Assembly (NCBI RefSeq): GCF_900116105.1
Contig: NZ_FPAC01000001.1
Coordinates: 2,545,135-2,609,134, forward strand
DNA length: 64,000 nt
Reading direction: 5' to 3'
From: Paenibacillus sp. 453mf
GTDB taxonomy: Bacteria > Bacillota > Bacilli > Paenibacillales > Paenibacillaceae
Shown here: positions 17,440 through 26,378 of the stretch, piece after piece
How positions within the stretch are numbered: position 1 is the stretch's first letter
How the letters are laid out: each line of letters begins with the position of its first letter
Translations under genes and position numbers: made by a program
The notes under the pieces: model-generated
The model's input: the letters and a program-made list of their open reading frames with translations, nothing else
Database searches by the model: none
Told to the model about the DNA's origin: nothing

Positions 17440-19662
17440 TTATCGTTCCTGCTCCGAAATATCCACGAAGGCCTTCTGTATCGAGTAGTAGCTCTCTTTG
17501 AGGCGCTCACTGTACTGGACAGCTTCCCACGACTTCCATGTATATGGAGTAATCGTTGTCAGATCAAGACTCTCTTCTGCACCACCGGGCCAGGATACTG
17601 CCTCTGTCTTTCTCTCTGTAAGCCAAGGGATGAATCTTATTCCTTCTGTAGTAACCGTCTTGAAGACACGCTCCTCGCCTACCGAACTGTAATCAACCAC
17701 CTGATGCGAGCTCGGATCGCCAAACCCAAGCAGCATCCACGGGATACGCAGTTCAATTTCTCGGCCTTCATACTGCCATAAGGTAAGGGAATCGAAGTCT
17801 TCGGACGCTGGGTCCGAGTTCCCTCTATTCAGCGTACCTATCACTTCATCCATGTAAGGATGAGCAAATTTGGTGTCCGGTGGTGACATCTTCAGACTGA
17901 TGGCCAGTCTCCATGGGACAAAGGAAGGCGTGTTTGTGGGCTGTTCCTCGAGCATCCAATATCCTTCAGGTCCATACAGCCGCTGATTGAAATCATAGCT
18001 TTTTGCGATGTTAACAGCTGATTCCTCATCCTTGCCCACCGTAATGACCGTTTCCAAATCACCGCCTTCAATCGTTTTGCCAGGCAGCTCCTCAGCAGGC
18101 TGATTTCCACCGACTAGTGTGTCGGTCCCAATACTGAGCTTTGTTTTATCCGGATCAAAAGCTTCATTGAGCGTAATTCCGATATATACGTAAGCTTCAT
18201 CGTGAGTCATCTTCATGCTTTCGATGCCCTCAACATCTCCCTGCCACTGCTGGACCTCTCCTTCGACAACCGAGCTCCAATCGTCGAGACTGCCATCGAT
18301 AAGCAGCTGATTCTGCTTCCCAGCTTCCATCGCGAGAACGCCAAACATCTTCTCGTTCGTCAGCACGTTCAGCCAGAACGATCTTCGGTCTGCAGGAATT
18401 TCAATCGGCATCGTGTTCCACGTTTTCTTGAACCACTCATCCTGCCACATGAAGAGAATGGCTCCAGAATACCCCTGATCATATATATCCTTGGTGAGTG
18501 ATGCATTGATTTCGCCCTGCTCCTGCTCGTTGTGTCCGCCTTGATCCTTCCCGCCTGATCCATAGTGGGATATTCCCAAGGAAGCCGGAACACCGTATTC
18601 TGTAATCATTACAGGCATATCGGTAAACTCGGATTTAAGCTTTTGCAAATAGGCTTTGTAGGTGTTGTACTCCCCATTATCATCCTTAATTGTCTGAAGT
18701 GTTTCATCGGTGCGGAAGAAGTCAGGGTAGTACGGGTACACATGGTATGCCGCAAAATATCCGCCCTGCCAATCCAGCGGCTCGATGTGTCTGGCATCCA
18801 CACTGACCAGATCCTCTTCAAACAGCGGCTCACCTGGATGTGAGAGTACATCGGTGGTGACCCAGTTCGTAAAGGTCATCGGATGCTCCCAGCCATATTG
18901 CTGCTCTTCGCTCGCTACGTGATCGAGCAGCTCCGCAAGCCAGTTCTCAAACGGAGTTGCATCTTCCGTACCGGCAAAATGCTTGCCGACATAACGAGGA
19001 TGATCCTTATACTGCTTGTTGGTGTTATCCACCATATGTGGGTCCCATTCCGTTCCTAGATGCCATGCCATCAAATATTGTCCCGCATTCGCTGTGTACT
19101 TTCCGCTCGACTCTCCTTTTACAGGGGGGATATCGGCATTACCGTATACTGCCGAAACGGCTTTTTCAATCTCTGACTTGAACTTCTCCTGAATGCCTTC
19201 CGCATATGCATCCCGCTGCTCGATAAGCTGTTCCTCAGGCGACCAAATGCCCTGGATAAAATATAGGGGATGCTCTTCCCCTTTGTTGTATTCAACAAGT
19301 GCGGAATAAAATACAGGCTGATGGACAGTGTATACACGAATGACATTTGCACCCATTTCCTCAATCTGTTTAAACCATTTCAGGTAGTCCTCTTTCTCTA
19401 GAGGAAATTCACCCGGATAATGCCCCGGCTTGGTAGAGCCCAGATTAACTCCTTTGACGAACAGCTCCTCCCACACTCCCTCTTGGGTGTACTGCAGGAA
19501 TCGATCGCCTTCCGTCCTGAATTTCATTCTCGTCCCATCTTCAGCAGCATAGGTAAGCTGAGTCGGTTTAAGCAGAATATATCCAAGCCCTCCTCCCCCG
19601 CCGATCAGCAGGACGCCTGCCAAAATCCATAGGGCAAGACGTTTTCTCTTTCGTTTGCTCAT
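17440..19662 (-). CDS. Membrane-anchored glycoside-hydrolase-like protein, first gene of the exopolysaccharide operon
   Basis: A 740-residue protein: basic N-terminus (MSKRKRKR), transmembrane anchor (~8-28), a TIM-barrel region (~50-470) and a C-terminal beta-rich domain (~490-740). In the barrel, GANVIRVYTVHQPVFY is strand 2, LGTEWDP may hold the acid/base glutamate and VMITEYGVPAS the nucleophile, as in clan A hydrolases (GH2/GH5 type). The C-terminal part (IDGSLDDWSSV ... VYIGITLN) looks like a CBM9-like domain. Probably cuts or remodels the polymer at the cell surface (inference). The start at 19662 is preferred over 19761, because the stretch between contains a 24-base tandem duplication that looks non-coding. 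Confidence 0.72.
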   Translation of the reverse strand: MSKRKRKRLALWILAGVLLIGGGGGLGYILLKPTQLTYAAEDGTRMKFRTEGDRFLQYTQEGVWEELFVKGVNLGSTKPGHYPGEFPLEKEDYLKWFKQIEEMGANVIRVYTVHQPVFYSALVEYNKGEEHPLYFIQGIWSPEEQLIEQRDAYAEGIQEKFKSEIEKAVSAVYGNADIPPVKGESSGKYTANAGQYLMAWHLGTEWDPHMVDNTNKQYKDHPRYVGKHFAGTEDATPFENWLAELLDHVASEEQQYGWEHPMTFTNWVTTDVLSHPGEPLFEEDLVSVDARHIEPLDWQGGYFAAYHVYPYYPDFFRTDETLQTIKDDNGEYNTYKAYLQKLKSEFTDMPVMITEYGVPASLGISHYGSGGKDQGGHNEQEQGEINASLTKDIYDQGYSGAILFMWQDEWFKKTWNTMPIEIPADRRSFWLNVLTNEKMFGVLAMEAGKQNQLLIDGSLDDWSSVVEGEVQQWQGDVEGIESMKMTHDEAYVYIGITLNEAFDPDKTKLSIGTDTLVGGNQPAEELPGKTIEGGDLETVITVGKDEESAVNIAKSYDFNQRLYGPEGYWMLEEQPTNTPSFVPWRLAISLKMSPPDTKFAHPYMDEVIGTLNRGNSDPASEDFDSLTLWQYEGREIELRIPWMLLGFGDPSSHQVVDYSSVGEERVFKTVTTEGIRFIPWLTERKTEAVSWPGGAEESLDLTTITPYTWKSWEAVQYSERLKESYYSIQKAFVDISEQER

Positions 19663-19669
19663 GGCTTTT

Positions 19670-19716
19670 GTTTCGCTCCATCTCTCTAAATTTGTTTCGC
19701 TCCATCTCTCTAAATT
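19670..19716. repeat. Two-copy tandem repeat just upstream of the first exopolysaccharide gene
   Basis: Copy 1 is 19670-19693 and copy 2 is 19694-19716, with period 24 and identical over 23 bases. Each copy contains a GGAG on the minus strand, ending before the ATG at 19662, so the leader has two candidate ribosome sites. The duplication would encode NLERWSET twice if the reading frame were longer. Confidence 0.85.
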
Positions 19717-20513
19717 GTGAGTTCCCCGTATCAAAACATGTATCTCATGCTGATCGTTCAACTGCCTTAAAAATTTTTGCTTACTTTTTTAAGATAACGC
19801 TCGAATGCGTTTCTCTTAAATCCAGCCCGTGACACCTGCACGGTTCATAAATAACTATATCGTCATGCTTTCACTTTTGTAACTAGGCTAATGGAAGGAA
19901 AGATGGAGATGGATACTAATGCCCATTTTGCTTGATGTCTGCCTAAGACCTTGCCTCTTCCTCCCCAAGCTCCCCCTCTGCCTATAGCCCATCCCATGTC
20001 CCAGGATATTTACGAACCCTGCACCCTTCTACGATTCGCAGCGAAAAATCGTCTGAGCGCCTGTGTTTACTACGCCGACCCGTTCCATATCACTTATGCA
20101 GAACGATGATTTTAGGAATCGGTTTACGCTGTCCTCCTATAGTTTAACGCATAGCATTACCCAAAGTTACTTACTTTTTTACATTTTTAACCATAGTTAT
20201 TACAAAATTGATACAATAGTCCGATAAAAAAACGGCGAAAAAGCCTGATATATCAACATTTTTGATTTTTTTCGTTTTTATCAAAAAAGGACGTGAGTCC
20301 TGCATAGGCATGGTCCATATTTAATATTAATTTACATTCCTATTTTTGTATGCCTTTTCATAACTCAAAGGTCTCAAATAACTAACATGATATGTAAAAA
20401 TACAAGTCTATTTTCCTAATTCGCTGTTCTGTTTGACAAACTTTTGAACTTTCATATGTTTTCAAAAAAATTCCGGTTGCTGTATGTATATTTCTCCGTT
20501 ATCCTAATAAAAT
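19717..20513. other. Long leader between the exopolysaccharide operon and the polymerase gene
   Basis: About 800 bases without a credible gene. Seen here: an AT-rich inverted repeat at 20223-20282, a small hairpin AGGAC/GTCCT at 20288-20301 and the 12-mer CTTACTTTTTTA at both 19780 and 20170. It must hold the promoter and probably regulatory sites of the operon. I looked for c-di-GMP riboswitch landmarks and found none. Confidence 0.5.
20223..20282. repeat. AT-rich inverted repeat in the exopolysaccharide leader
   Basis: GATAAAAAAACG (20223-20234) pairs with CGTTTTTATC (20273-20282) with two bulged bases; A-rich and T-rich tracts extend the arms inward. It could be a terminator for read-through or a protein site. 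Confidence 0.45.
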
Positions 20514-20514
20514 A

Positions 20515-20535
20515 AGAACATGTGTTCCGTATAAT
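20515..20535 (+). promoter_or_regulatory. LexA/SOS box and -10 element of the polymerase gene
   Basis: AGAACATGTGTTCC (20515-20528) matches the Gram-positive LexA consensus CGAACRNRYGTTYC at all but the first base, and its centre is a perfect 12-base palindrome. TATAAT follows at 20530-20535, so a bound repressor would cover the promoter. Confidence 0.85.
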
Positions 20536-20603
20536 CTGAACTCTGTACTACTAGTCACGTTCCTTGGTTCAAGTTATATGCAAAATGGAGGGGAGCCTGC
20601 GTT

Positions 20604-21845
20604 ATGGAACGAATTAAACGCGTTATTATGCTGGCAGATTGCCAATCCTTTTATGCGAGCGTGGAGAAATCGGCCCATCCCGAGTATGCAAACCGGCCGC
20701 TTGTCGTAGCAGGCGACCCTGCCCGGCGTTCCGGAATTATACTGGCAGCCTGCCCTATTGCGAAGTCCTACGGAATTACAACGGCAGAACGCCTGTCGGA
20801 CGCGCTTGCCAAATGTCCGGATGTGGTGGTGGTTCGGCCCCGGATGTCAGAATATATTCGCGTCTCTCTCCATATTACGGATATTCTCCAGTCTTATACT
20901 GATCTCGTTGAGCCCTATAGTATTGATGAACAGTTTCTTGATGTTACCGGCAGCCTCGGCTTGTTCGGCAGTCCTGAGGAGATTGCTCTCCGTATTCAGA
21001 AGCAGGTCATGCAGGAAACCGGCGTATATGTAAGACTGGGCATCAGCGATACAAAGGTTGTGAGCAAGATGGCTTGTGATCTTTTTGCCAAAAAAAATAA
21101 AAACGGCATCTATGTTCTTCCCAAAGAACGTATTGCGGATAAGCTGTGGCCGATGCCCATTCGGGAAATGTTTATGGTCGGCTCCCGGATGTCACGCCAT
21201 TTTTACAAGATGGGGATCCATACGATCGGCGACTTGGCCCGCACTCCTCTCCCGAGACTCCGTGACCGCTGGGGAGTTAACGGCGAGGTGCTGTGGCGCA
21301 TCGCGAACGGCATGGATCAATCGCCTGTCATGCCCAGCACCTTCCACCAGCAGCAAAAAGGTATCGGCCATCAAATGACGCTGCCAAGGGACTATACGAC
21401 CTGGTCAGAAATTCAGGTGGTACTGCTCGAGCTATGCGAGCTGGTAGCCAGACGCTCCCGGGAGAAAAGCCTCATGGGAAGTGTCGTTTCTGTAGGCTGC
21501 CGGGGCATCGACTTTGATAAACCGACCGGCTTCTCGCGCCAGATGAAGATTGAAGAGCCTACTCACATTACCGATGAGGTCTATGAAGCGGCCAAAACGC
21601 TCTTCCTGCGTCACTGGGATGGTGAGCCTGTACGGCGGATCGGCGTATCACTGACAGACCTTGTACCTGATACAGAATATCAGCTGACCTGGTTCGATGA
21701 ACGTGAACAGAAGCGGGAGCTGGAGAAGGCAACCGACGAGATTAAACGAAGATTTGGAGACACCGCTATCATGCGTGCTTCCTCTCTGCAAAAGGCCGGG
21801 CAGGCACATGATCGTTCTCGTAAAATTGGAGGTCATTACCGATGA
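20604..21845 (+). CDS. Y-family DNA polymerase (DinB/UmuC type), SOS-controlled
   Basis: A 413-residue protein. Catalytic acids are in LADCQSFYASVE near the N-terminus and in YSIDEQFLD (about residue 112); a helix-hairpin-helix region (IHTIGDLARTPLPRL) and a little-finger domain follow. Family role: error-prone translesion synthesis. The ATG follows GGAGGGGAG at a good distance. A LexA-like box precedes it, and a YolD-like gene overlaps its end by ATGA, as with phage and Bacillus UvrX/YqjW-type polymerases. The length and the C-terminal extension fit this accessory branch better than housekeeping DinB. Confidence 0.9.
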   Translation: MERIKRVIMLADCQSFYASVEKSAHPEYANRPLVVAGDPARRSGIILAACPIAKSYGITTAERLSDALAKCPDVVVVRPRMSEYIRVSLHITDILQSYTDLVEPYSIDEQFLDVTGSLGLFGSPEEIALRIQKQVMQETGVYVRLGISDTKVVSKMACDLFAKKNKNGIYVLPKERIADKLWPMPIREMFMVGSRMSRHFYKMGIHTIGDLARTPLPRLRDRWGVNGEVLWRIANGMDQSPVMPSTFHQQQKGIGHQMTLPRDYTTWSEIQVVLLELCELVARRSREKSLMGSVVSVGCRGIDFDKPTGFSRQMKIEEPTHITDEVYEAAKTLFLRHWDGEPVRRIGVSLTDLVPDTEYQLTWFDEREQKRELEKATDEIKRRFGDTAIMRASSLQKAGQAHDRSRKIGGHYR

Positions 21846-22183
21846 GTAAAAAGTTAGAACGCAATGGATTGTTTGAATCCTCACGCATGATGCTTCCTGA
21901 GCACCGGGAAGCCTATGTTTCGCATCAGCAAAGGCTCGCGCCCAAGGCTCGCCCTCAGCTCGATCCTCAAGCAGCTGAAGAAATGTCGCGTTTGCTTGCT
22001 GAGTCTCTTATGCTGTATACAGAGATAACCGTTGTCCTCTTTGACGAGCTGGATGATATACTGATCAGCGGCATCGTGGTCAAATTCGATCAAGCTTCAC
22101 GCTCCATCCGCCTTCAGGATGAGGAAGGCATGCTTCATGAAGTTCGAATGCGACATATTATCGAGGTGCGCTCTGGCCGTTAA
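21842..22183 (+). CDS. YolD-like protein
   Basis: A 113-residue protein in the YolD-like family, which is nearly always next to Y-family polymerases in Bacillales and phages. ILISGIVVKFDQASRSIRLQ and the final HIIEVRSG segment are the conserved beta-rich part; the N-terminus is MSKKLERNGLFESSRMMLPE. Its start overlaps the polymerase stop by four bases, so translation is coupled. Thought to modulate the polymerase; the mechanism is not established. SOS control is inherited from the upstream box. Confidence 0.85.
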   Translation: MSKKLERNGLFESSRMMLPEHREAYVSHQQRLAPKARPQLDPQAAEEMSRLLAESLMLYTEITVVLFDELDDILISGIVVKFDQASRSIRLQDEEGMLHEVRMRHIIEVRSGR

Positions 22184-22310
22184 ATACGTTATACTCTAAT
22201 CGTATTCCATAGTCAGAATACTTAGTCAGAATGCCTAAGACCCTTTTACAGGAGATTTGGACGAAGGATAGACAGCGATTGCTGCTTGGAAATATAGGAG
22301 GGCTTCACCG

Positions 22311-22985
22311 ATGTGCGGACGATTTACGCTTGGAATATCACTTGAGGAATTGATGCTCCGCTATATGCTGGAGGAGATTCCGGATTATATTGACTATAGA
22401 CCTCATTATAATATTGCGCCGACACAGCGAATTATGGCTGTGATTCATGATGGATCACAAAGACGTGCCGGTACGCTAAGGTGGGGACTGGTTCCACATT
22501 GGGCCAAGGACCTCAGCATAGGAAGCCGAATGATCAATGCTCGCAGTGAAACTGTGCTGGATAAGCCTGCTTTTCGGGAGTCGTTTCTTCGCAAGCGGTG
22601 CCTTATTCCCGCAGATGGCTTTTATGAGTGGCTGAAAGAGGAGAACGGCACCAAAACGCCTTATCGCATCATTCCCCGGACGGGCTTGTTCAGCTTTGCC
22701 GGGCTGTATGATACATGGGTTGATCCTGAAGGACAGCGAATCAGCACCTGTACCATTCTGACTACAAGCCCAAATGCGCTTATGAGCCGTATACATGATC
22801 GGATGCCGGTCATTCTCCCTCCTGGCCTAGAGCAGCTGTGGCTGGATCGCACCGTTCAGCAGCCAGGAGAGCTCCTTCCGCTTCTCCGCCCTTATCCGGA
22901 AGAAGAGATGGAGGCTTATCCCGTATCACGTGCCGTGAATCGGGTCGCTAATGACAGTATTGAATTAACACATCCTTTGGCTTAG
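22311..22985 (+). CDS. SRAP family protein (YedK/HMCES type), abasic-site DNA-protein crosslinker
   Basis: A 224-residue protein beginning MCGRFTL; after removal of Met the cysteine forms a thiazolidine with abasic sites in single-stranded DNA in this family. NIAPTQ, WGLVPHWAK, NARSETVL, RCLIPADGFYEWL and HDRMPVIL are the conserved SRAP blocks, including the catalytic glutamate and histidine. It lies 130 bases after the YolD-like gene with its own AGGAGGG site, making a likely DNA damage cassette with the polymerase. I found no second LexA-like box. Confidence 0.93.
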   Translation: MCGRFTLGISLEELMLRYMLEEIPDYIDYRPHYNIAPTQRIMAVIHDGSQRRAGTLRWGLVPHWAKDLSIGSRMINARSETVLDKPAFRESFLRKRCLIPADGFYEWLKEENGTKTPYRIIPRTGLFSFAGLYDTWVDPEGQRISTCTILTTSPNALMSRIHDRMPVILPPGLEQLWLDRTVQQPGELLPLLRPYPEEEMEAYPVSRAVNRVANDSIELTHPLA

Positions 22986-23011
22986 ACCCAGCTATAGGAC
23001 CAGTTTGAAGA

Positions 23012-23052
23012 AAAACAAGGGACCTCGCAGAAATTGCGAGGTCCCTTGTTTT
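23012..23052. terminator. Bidirectional terminator between the SRAP gene and spoVIF
   Basis: An 18-bp perfect stem, 23012-23029 with 23035-23052, around a five-base loop; T residues flank it on either strand. It overlaps the end of the minus-strand SpoVIF gene by a base. Confidence 0.9.
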
Positions 23053-23339
23053 TAACGAAACATCCCCCACAGCTTGATTAAATGCAGGGTATTATTCGGA
23101 TCAATTTTTTGATCAATCACGAATTTAACGAACTTATCTTCATCTGCCGAAGTCATTTTTTCATTCAGTATGGCTGCAGATGATTTGACCAACCGTCTGA
23201 CCTTCGCACTATTTTGCAAATCGGCCTTGGTCACGCCATCAATCAACACTTTAATTTTTTCCTTCATCACCGGGTTCTTCATTTTGGTCTTCACCCGTTC
23301 CACCAACTGTGAACTAATACCATATTTTTGATAGCTCAA
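23052..23339 (-). CDS. spoVIF: Stage VI sporulation protein F family
   Basis: A 95-residue helical protein; the KMKNPVMKEKIKVLIDGVTK and VRRLVKSSAAILNEKM segments are typical of the SpoVIF family. In B. subtilis it is made in the mother cell and is needed for late coat assembly. The C-terminus extends past DPNNTLHLIKLWGMFR. It is monocistronic, with its terminator touching the stop codon. No clear sporulation sigma promoter could be picked out by eye. Confidence 0.78.
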   Translation of the reverse strand: MSYQKYGISSQLVERVKTKMKNPVMKEKIKVLIDGVTKADLQNSAKVRRLVKSSAAILNEKMTSADEDKFVKFVIDQKIDPNNTLHLIKLWGMFR

Positions 23340-23426
23340 CAGAACATCGCACCTCCCCCGCCTAAATCGTAGTCCTCCACTACTATATGCCGGGGGAGCT
23401 CGTACACTTGACCTTATTTTTTTATG

Positions 23427-25472
23427 CTAATCCATCACTTCGCCCTGGAATATCTGCTCTCGCTGCAAATAATCGCGTAGCGGTGCATAGGCAGGCGAAG
23501 TCCAGAACGCTTCATTGCCAACAAGCGAGGCTGCATCATCTCTGGCCATTTCAAGCACTTCGAAATCACTGACCATGTCCGCGAGCTTGAAATCGGGCAG
23601 CCCGCTTTGCTTCGTACCAAAAAAGTCACCTGGACCACGAAGATCCAGGTCACGTCTCGACACCTCAAAACCGTCCTCCGTCTCGGTCATGACCTTCATT
23701 CGTTCTTGGCCCACCTCCGATTTCGGATCAGCAATCAGAATACAATAAGAGGCATGGGAACCCCGACCGACACGACCGCGAAGCTGGTGCAGCTGAGATA
23801 AGCCAAAGCGCTCTGCATCCATAATGATCATAAGCGTGGCATTGGGAACGTCGACTCCAACTTCCACGACCGTTGTAGATACCAACAGCTGGGTTTCATT
23901 TTCATAAAACAGCTTCATCGCCTCATCTTTTTCGGATGGAGTCATCCGGCCGTGCAGAAGACCCACCTTATATTGTGGAAGCGCCTGCTGCATGGCGACA
24001 TGCAAATCTATTGCATTCTGAACATCCAGCTTGTCCGATTCCTCTATAAGCGGGCAGATCAGATATGCCTGGCGTCCCAGCTCCAGCTCCCGGGTAATAA
24101 AGCCGATGACCCGATCCATCATGTCATGCTTGACCCAATACGTCGAGATCGGAATCCGGCCCTTCGGCCGCTCGGAGATGGTAGAGACATCAATATCCCC
24201 AAACGCCGTAATAGCCAGCGTTCGCGGGATCGGCGTTGCCGTCATGGTCAGCACATCCGGGTTATAGCCTTTGCGCCTGAGAACACTTCGCTGATTGACG
24301 CCAAATCGGTGCTGCTCGTCTGTAACGACAAGTCCAATATTTCTGAAGTACACATCCTCCTGAATTAGAGCATGTGTGCCAACGACGACATCAATCAGCC
24401 CCATTTGCAGGGCGGACAGAATTTCTTTTCGCTTCTTCCCAGGCGTGCTTCCTGTCAGCAGAGCAACTTCAATTCCGAACGGAGTGAACAGCTTCTCCAG
24501 GGATCGCATATGCTGCTCAGCCAAAATTTCGGTCGGCACCATCAAGGCTCCTTGAAATCCGGATCGTACAGCGGCATACAGAGCAATAGCAGCAATCACC
24601 GTTTTGCCTGAACCCACATCGCCTTGAAGCAGCCGGTTCATACAGTGGGGAGAACGCATATCCTGCAAAATTTCAAGCTCTACCCTCTTCTGGGCATCTG
24701 TCAGCTCAAAGGGCAGGCTGCGTACAAACTCACGGATCGTTGCATTCGAAGCGGTATGTACGATTCCGTCGGTTTTCCCACGATTGATGGCCCGAAAAGC
24801 CTGCATTTTTAACTGAAACAAAAAAAGCTCTTCAAACACCATACGGCGACGAGCTTCTTGTCCCAGCTGAGGATCACCTGGCTGGTGAATCAGGGCAATT
24901 GCCTTTTTCCGGGGCATTAGCTTGTACTTCCTCAGCAGCTCCTCTGGAAGCAGTTCGGGCACCATCTCTCCAAACTGAAGCAGCGCCTGGTTTATCGTCT
25001 TGCGCATCCAGTTCTGCGTTATCTTTCCCCCCACAGAATAGACAGGCTGAACGGAGCCCGAGCGCACGGCCCCCTTATCGGGAAATTCCGAATCCGATAC
25101 CGTCATTTGCATACGCTTTTGGTCCCATTTGCCGGTAAGCGTAATCTCCCGGTTCGGCGTCAGCTGATCCTTCAAGAAATGCCGGTTAAACCAAGTCGCC
25201 GTAAACATAAAATCCTCTGCCATCATTCTGCAGGTCAGTCTTGATTTCTTACCGTATCGTTGAAGCACGGGCACACCCATGATTTTGGCCTGAACCGTAA
25301 CCCGGTCCCCATCCTTCACCTCTGTCAGTGATTTCAGACGGTAATCCTCATAACGAAATGGAAAATACTCAAGTAAATCCTTAATCGTATAAATGCCAAA
25401 GGCGTGAAGCTCTCCTTCCTTAAGAGCACTCACGCCGCTGACCTGCTTCACCGATGTTTCTTCTAACAACAT
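23427..25472 (-). CDS. recG: ATP-dependent DNA helicase RecG
   Basis: A 681-residue protein of the normal RecG length. An N-terminal wedge domain precedes the SF2 motifs: LLQGDVGSGKTVIA (Walker A), DEQHRFG (box II), TMTATPIPRTL (motif III) and QLRGRVGRG (motif VI). Role: reversal of stalled forks and branch migration. The ATG at 25472 has GAGGG upstream; the longer frame to 25502 runs into the DegV gene's end. The gene lies 17 bases after degV, in one operon with fakA. Confidence 0.97.
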   Translation of the reverse strand: MLLEETSVKQVSGVSALKEGELHAFGIYTIKDLLEYFPFRYEDYRLKSLTEVKDGDRVTVQAKIMGVPVLQRYGKKSRLTCRMMAEDFMFTATWFNRHFLKDQLTPNREITLTGKWDQKRMQMTVSDSEFPDKGAVRSGSVQPVYSVGGKITQNWMRKTINQALLQFGEMVPELLPEELLRKYKLMPRKKAIALIHQPGDPQLGQEARRRMVFEELFLFQLKMQAFRAINRGKTDGIVHTASNATIREFVRSLPFELTDAQKRVELEILQDMRSPHCMNRLLQGDVGSGKTVIAAIALYAAVRSGFQGALMVPTEILAEQHMRSLEKLFTPFGIEVALLTGSTPGKKRKEILSALQMGLIDVVVGTHALIQEDVYFRNIGLVVTDEQHRFGVNQRSVLRRKGYNPDVLTMTATPIPRTLAITAFGDIDVSTISERPKGRIPISTYWVKHDMMDRVIGFITRELELGRQAYLICPLIEESDKLDVQNAIDLHVAMQQALPQYKVGLLHGRMTPSEKDEAMKLFYENETQLLVSTTVVEVGVDVPNATLMIIMDAERFGLSQLHQLRGRVGRGSHASYCILIADPKSEVGQERMKVMTETEDGFEVSRRDLDLRGPGDFFGTKQSGLPDFKLADMVSDFEVLEMARDDAASLVGNEAFWTSPAYAPLRDYLQREQIFQGEVMD

Positions 25473-25489
25473 AAAGCATCCCTCATATC

Positions 25490-26353
25490 TTATGCCGGCC
25501 ACACAAAGATCGCGATGGTTCCGAATCCGACATGACTTCCAATGACGGCGCCGATGTTCGGATACACCACTTCGTTCAGCTCAAACCGGGTCTTCATCAG
25601 CTCCACGAAGGTTTCTGCCGATGCCGGATTTGCGGTATGACCGACAGCTATATTGATTCGTTTCCCGGCAAAATCACTCTCGAACATTTGGACGATGCGT
25701 TCCATTGCCTTCTTCTGACCTCTTACCTTCTCAACGGCATAAATCACGCCCTCTTCATCAATAGAGAGCACAGGCTTAATGTTCAGCAATGTACCAAGAA
25801 TCGCAGAGGCTTTGCCAATACGTCCGCCTTTTTGCAAATATTCCAGTGTATCGACTAGAAAATAGAGCTTGCGTTCCTTATGAAGCTTAAGAACAGCTTC
25901 TGAAATCTCAGCCGCGCTCTTCCCTTCCGAGGCAAGCCGGGCAGCATGCACCACAAGCAGCCCGTATCCATAGCTGGCCGACTTCGAGTCAATTACGGTA
26001 ATATCTGCTTCACTCTCGTCTTCAAGCATGGATTTGCCAAGCATAGCAGATTGGTACGTACCGCTCATCCCGGAAGATAAATGTATAGAAACAATCTGAC
26101 AGCCCGGATGGGTCTCGTTGAGTTCCTTGTATACATTCATAAATTCGATTGGGGAAGGCTGGGAAGTTGTCGGCAGCTCCTTAACTCCCCCAAGCTTCTC
26201 ATAGAACCTGGATGCACTCAGTTCAATTCCGTCGAGATAGGACTCCTGTTCACTAAACACGACACGCAGGGGCACGATCTTAATTCCGTACTGATCCACC
26301 ACCTGATCTGGAATATCAGCAGTACTATCCGTGACAATAAATACTTTGCTCAT
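25490..26353 (-). CDS. DegV family fatty-acid-binding protein (FakB type)
   Basis: A 287-residue protein with the DegV signature FIVTDSTADIPDQ at the N-terminus, TTSQPSPIEFM and HLSSGMSGTYQSA in the middle, and GSHVGFGTIAIF at the C-terminus; the TS and SSGMSGT serines bind the fatty acid carboxylate in the family. It presents the acyl chain to FakA for phosphorylation. The ATG at 26353 follows GGAGG by 10 bases. fakA is directly upstream (25 bases), so enzyme and carrier are made together, which replaces the sdaAB-sdaAA pair found here in B. subtilis. Confidence 0.88.
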   Translation of the reverse strand: MSKVFIVTDSTADIPDQVVDQYGIKIVPLRVVFSEQESYLDGIELSASRFYEKLGGVKELPTTSQPSPIEFMNVYKELNETHPGCQIVSIHLSSGMSGTYQSAMLGKSMLEDESEADITVIDSKSASYGYGLLVVHAARLASEGKSAAEISEAVLKLHKERKLYFLVDTLEYLQKGGRIGKASAILGTLLNIKPVLSIDEEGVIYAVEKVRGQKKAMERIVQMFESDFAGKRINIAVGHTANPASAETFVELMKTRFELNEVVYPNIGAVIGSHVGFGTIAIFVWPA

Positions 26354-26378
26354 GAAGCGCAAGCCTCCTTATCTAATT

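Noticed and set aside
19670..19716. CRISPR-like repeat
   Set aside because: Only two adjacent copies without spacers, so it is a plain tandem duplication.
19663..20600. A c-di-GMP (GEMM) riboswitch before the polysaccharide operon
   Set aside because: I looked for its conserved landmarks on both strands and found none.
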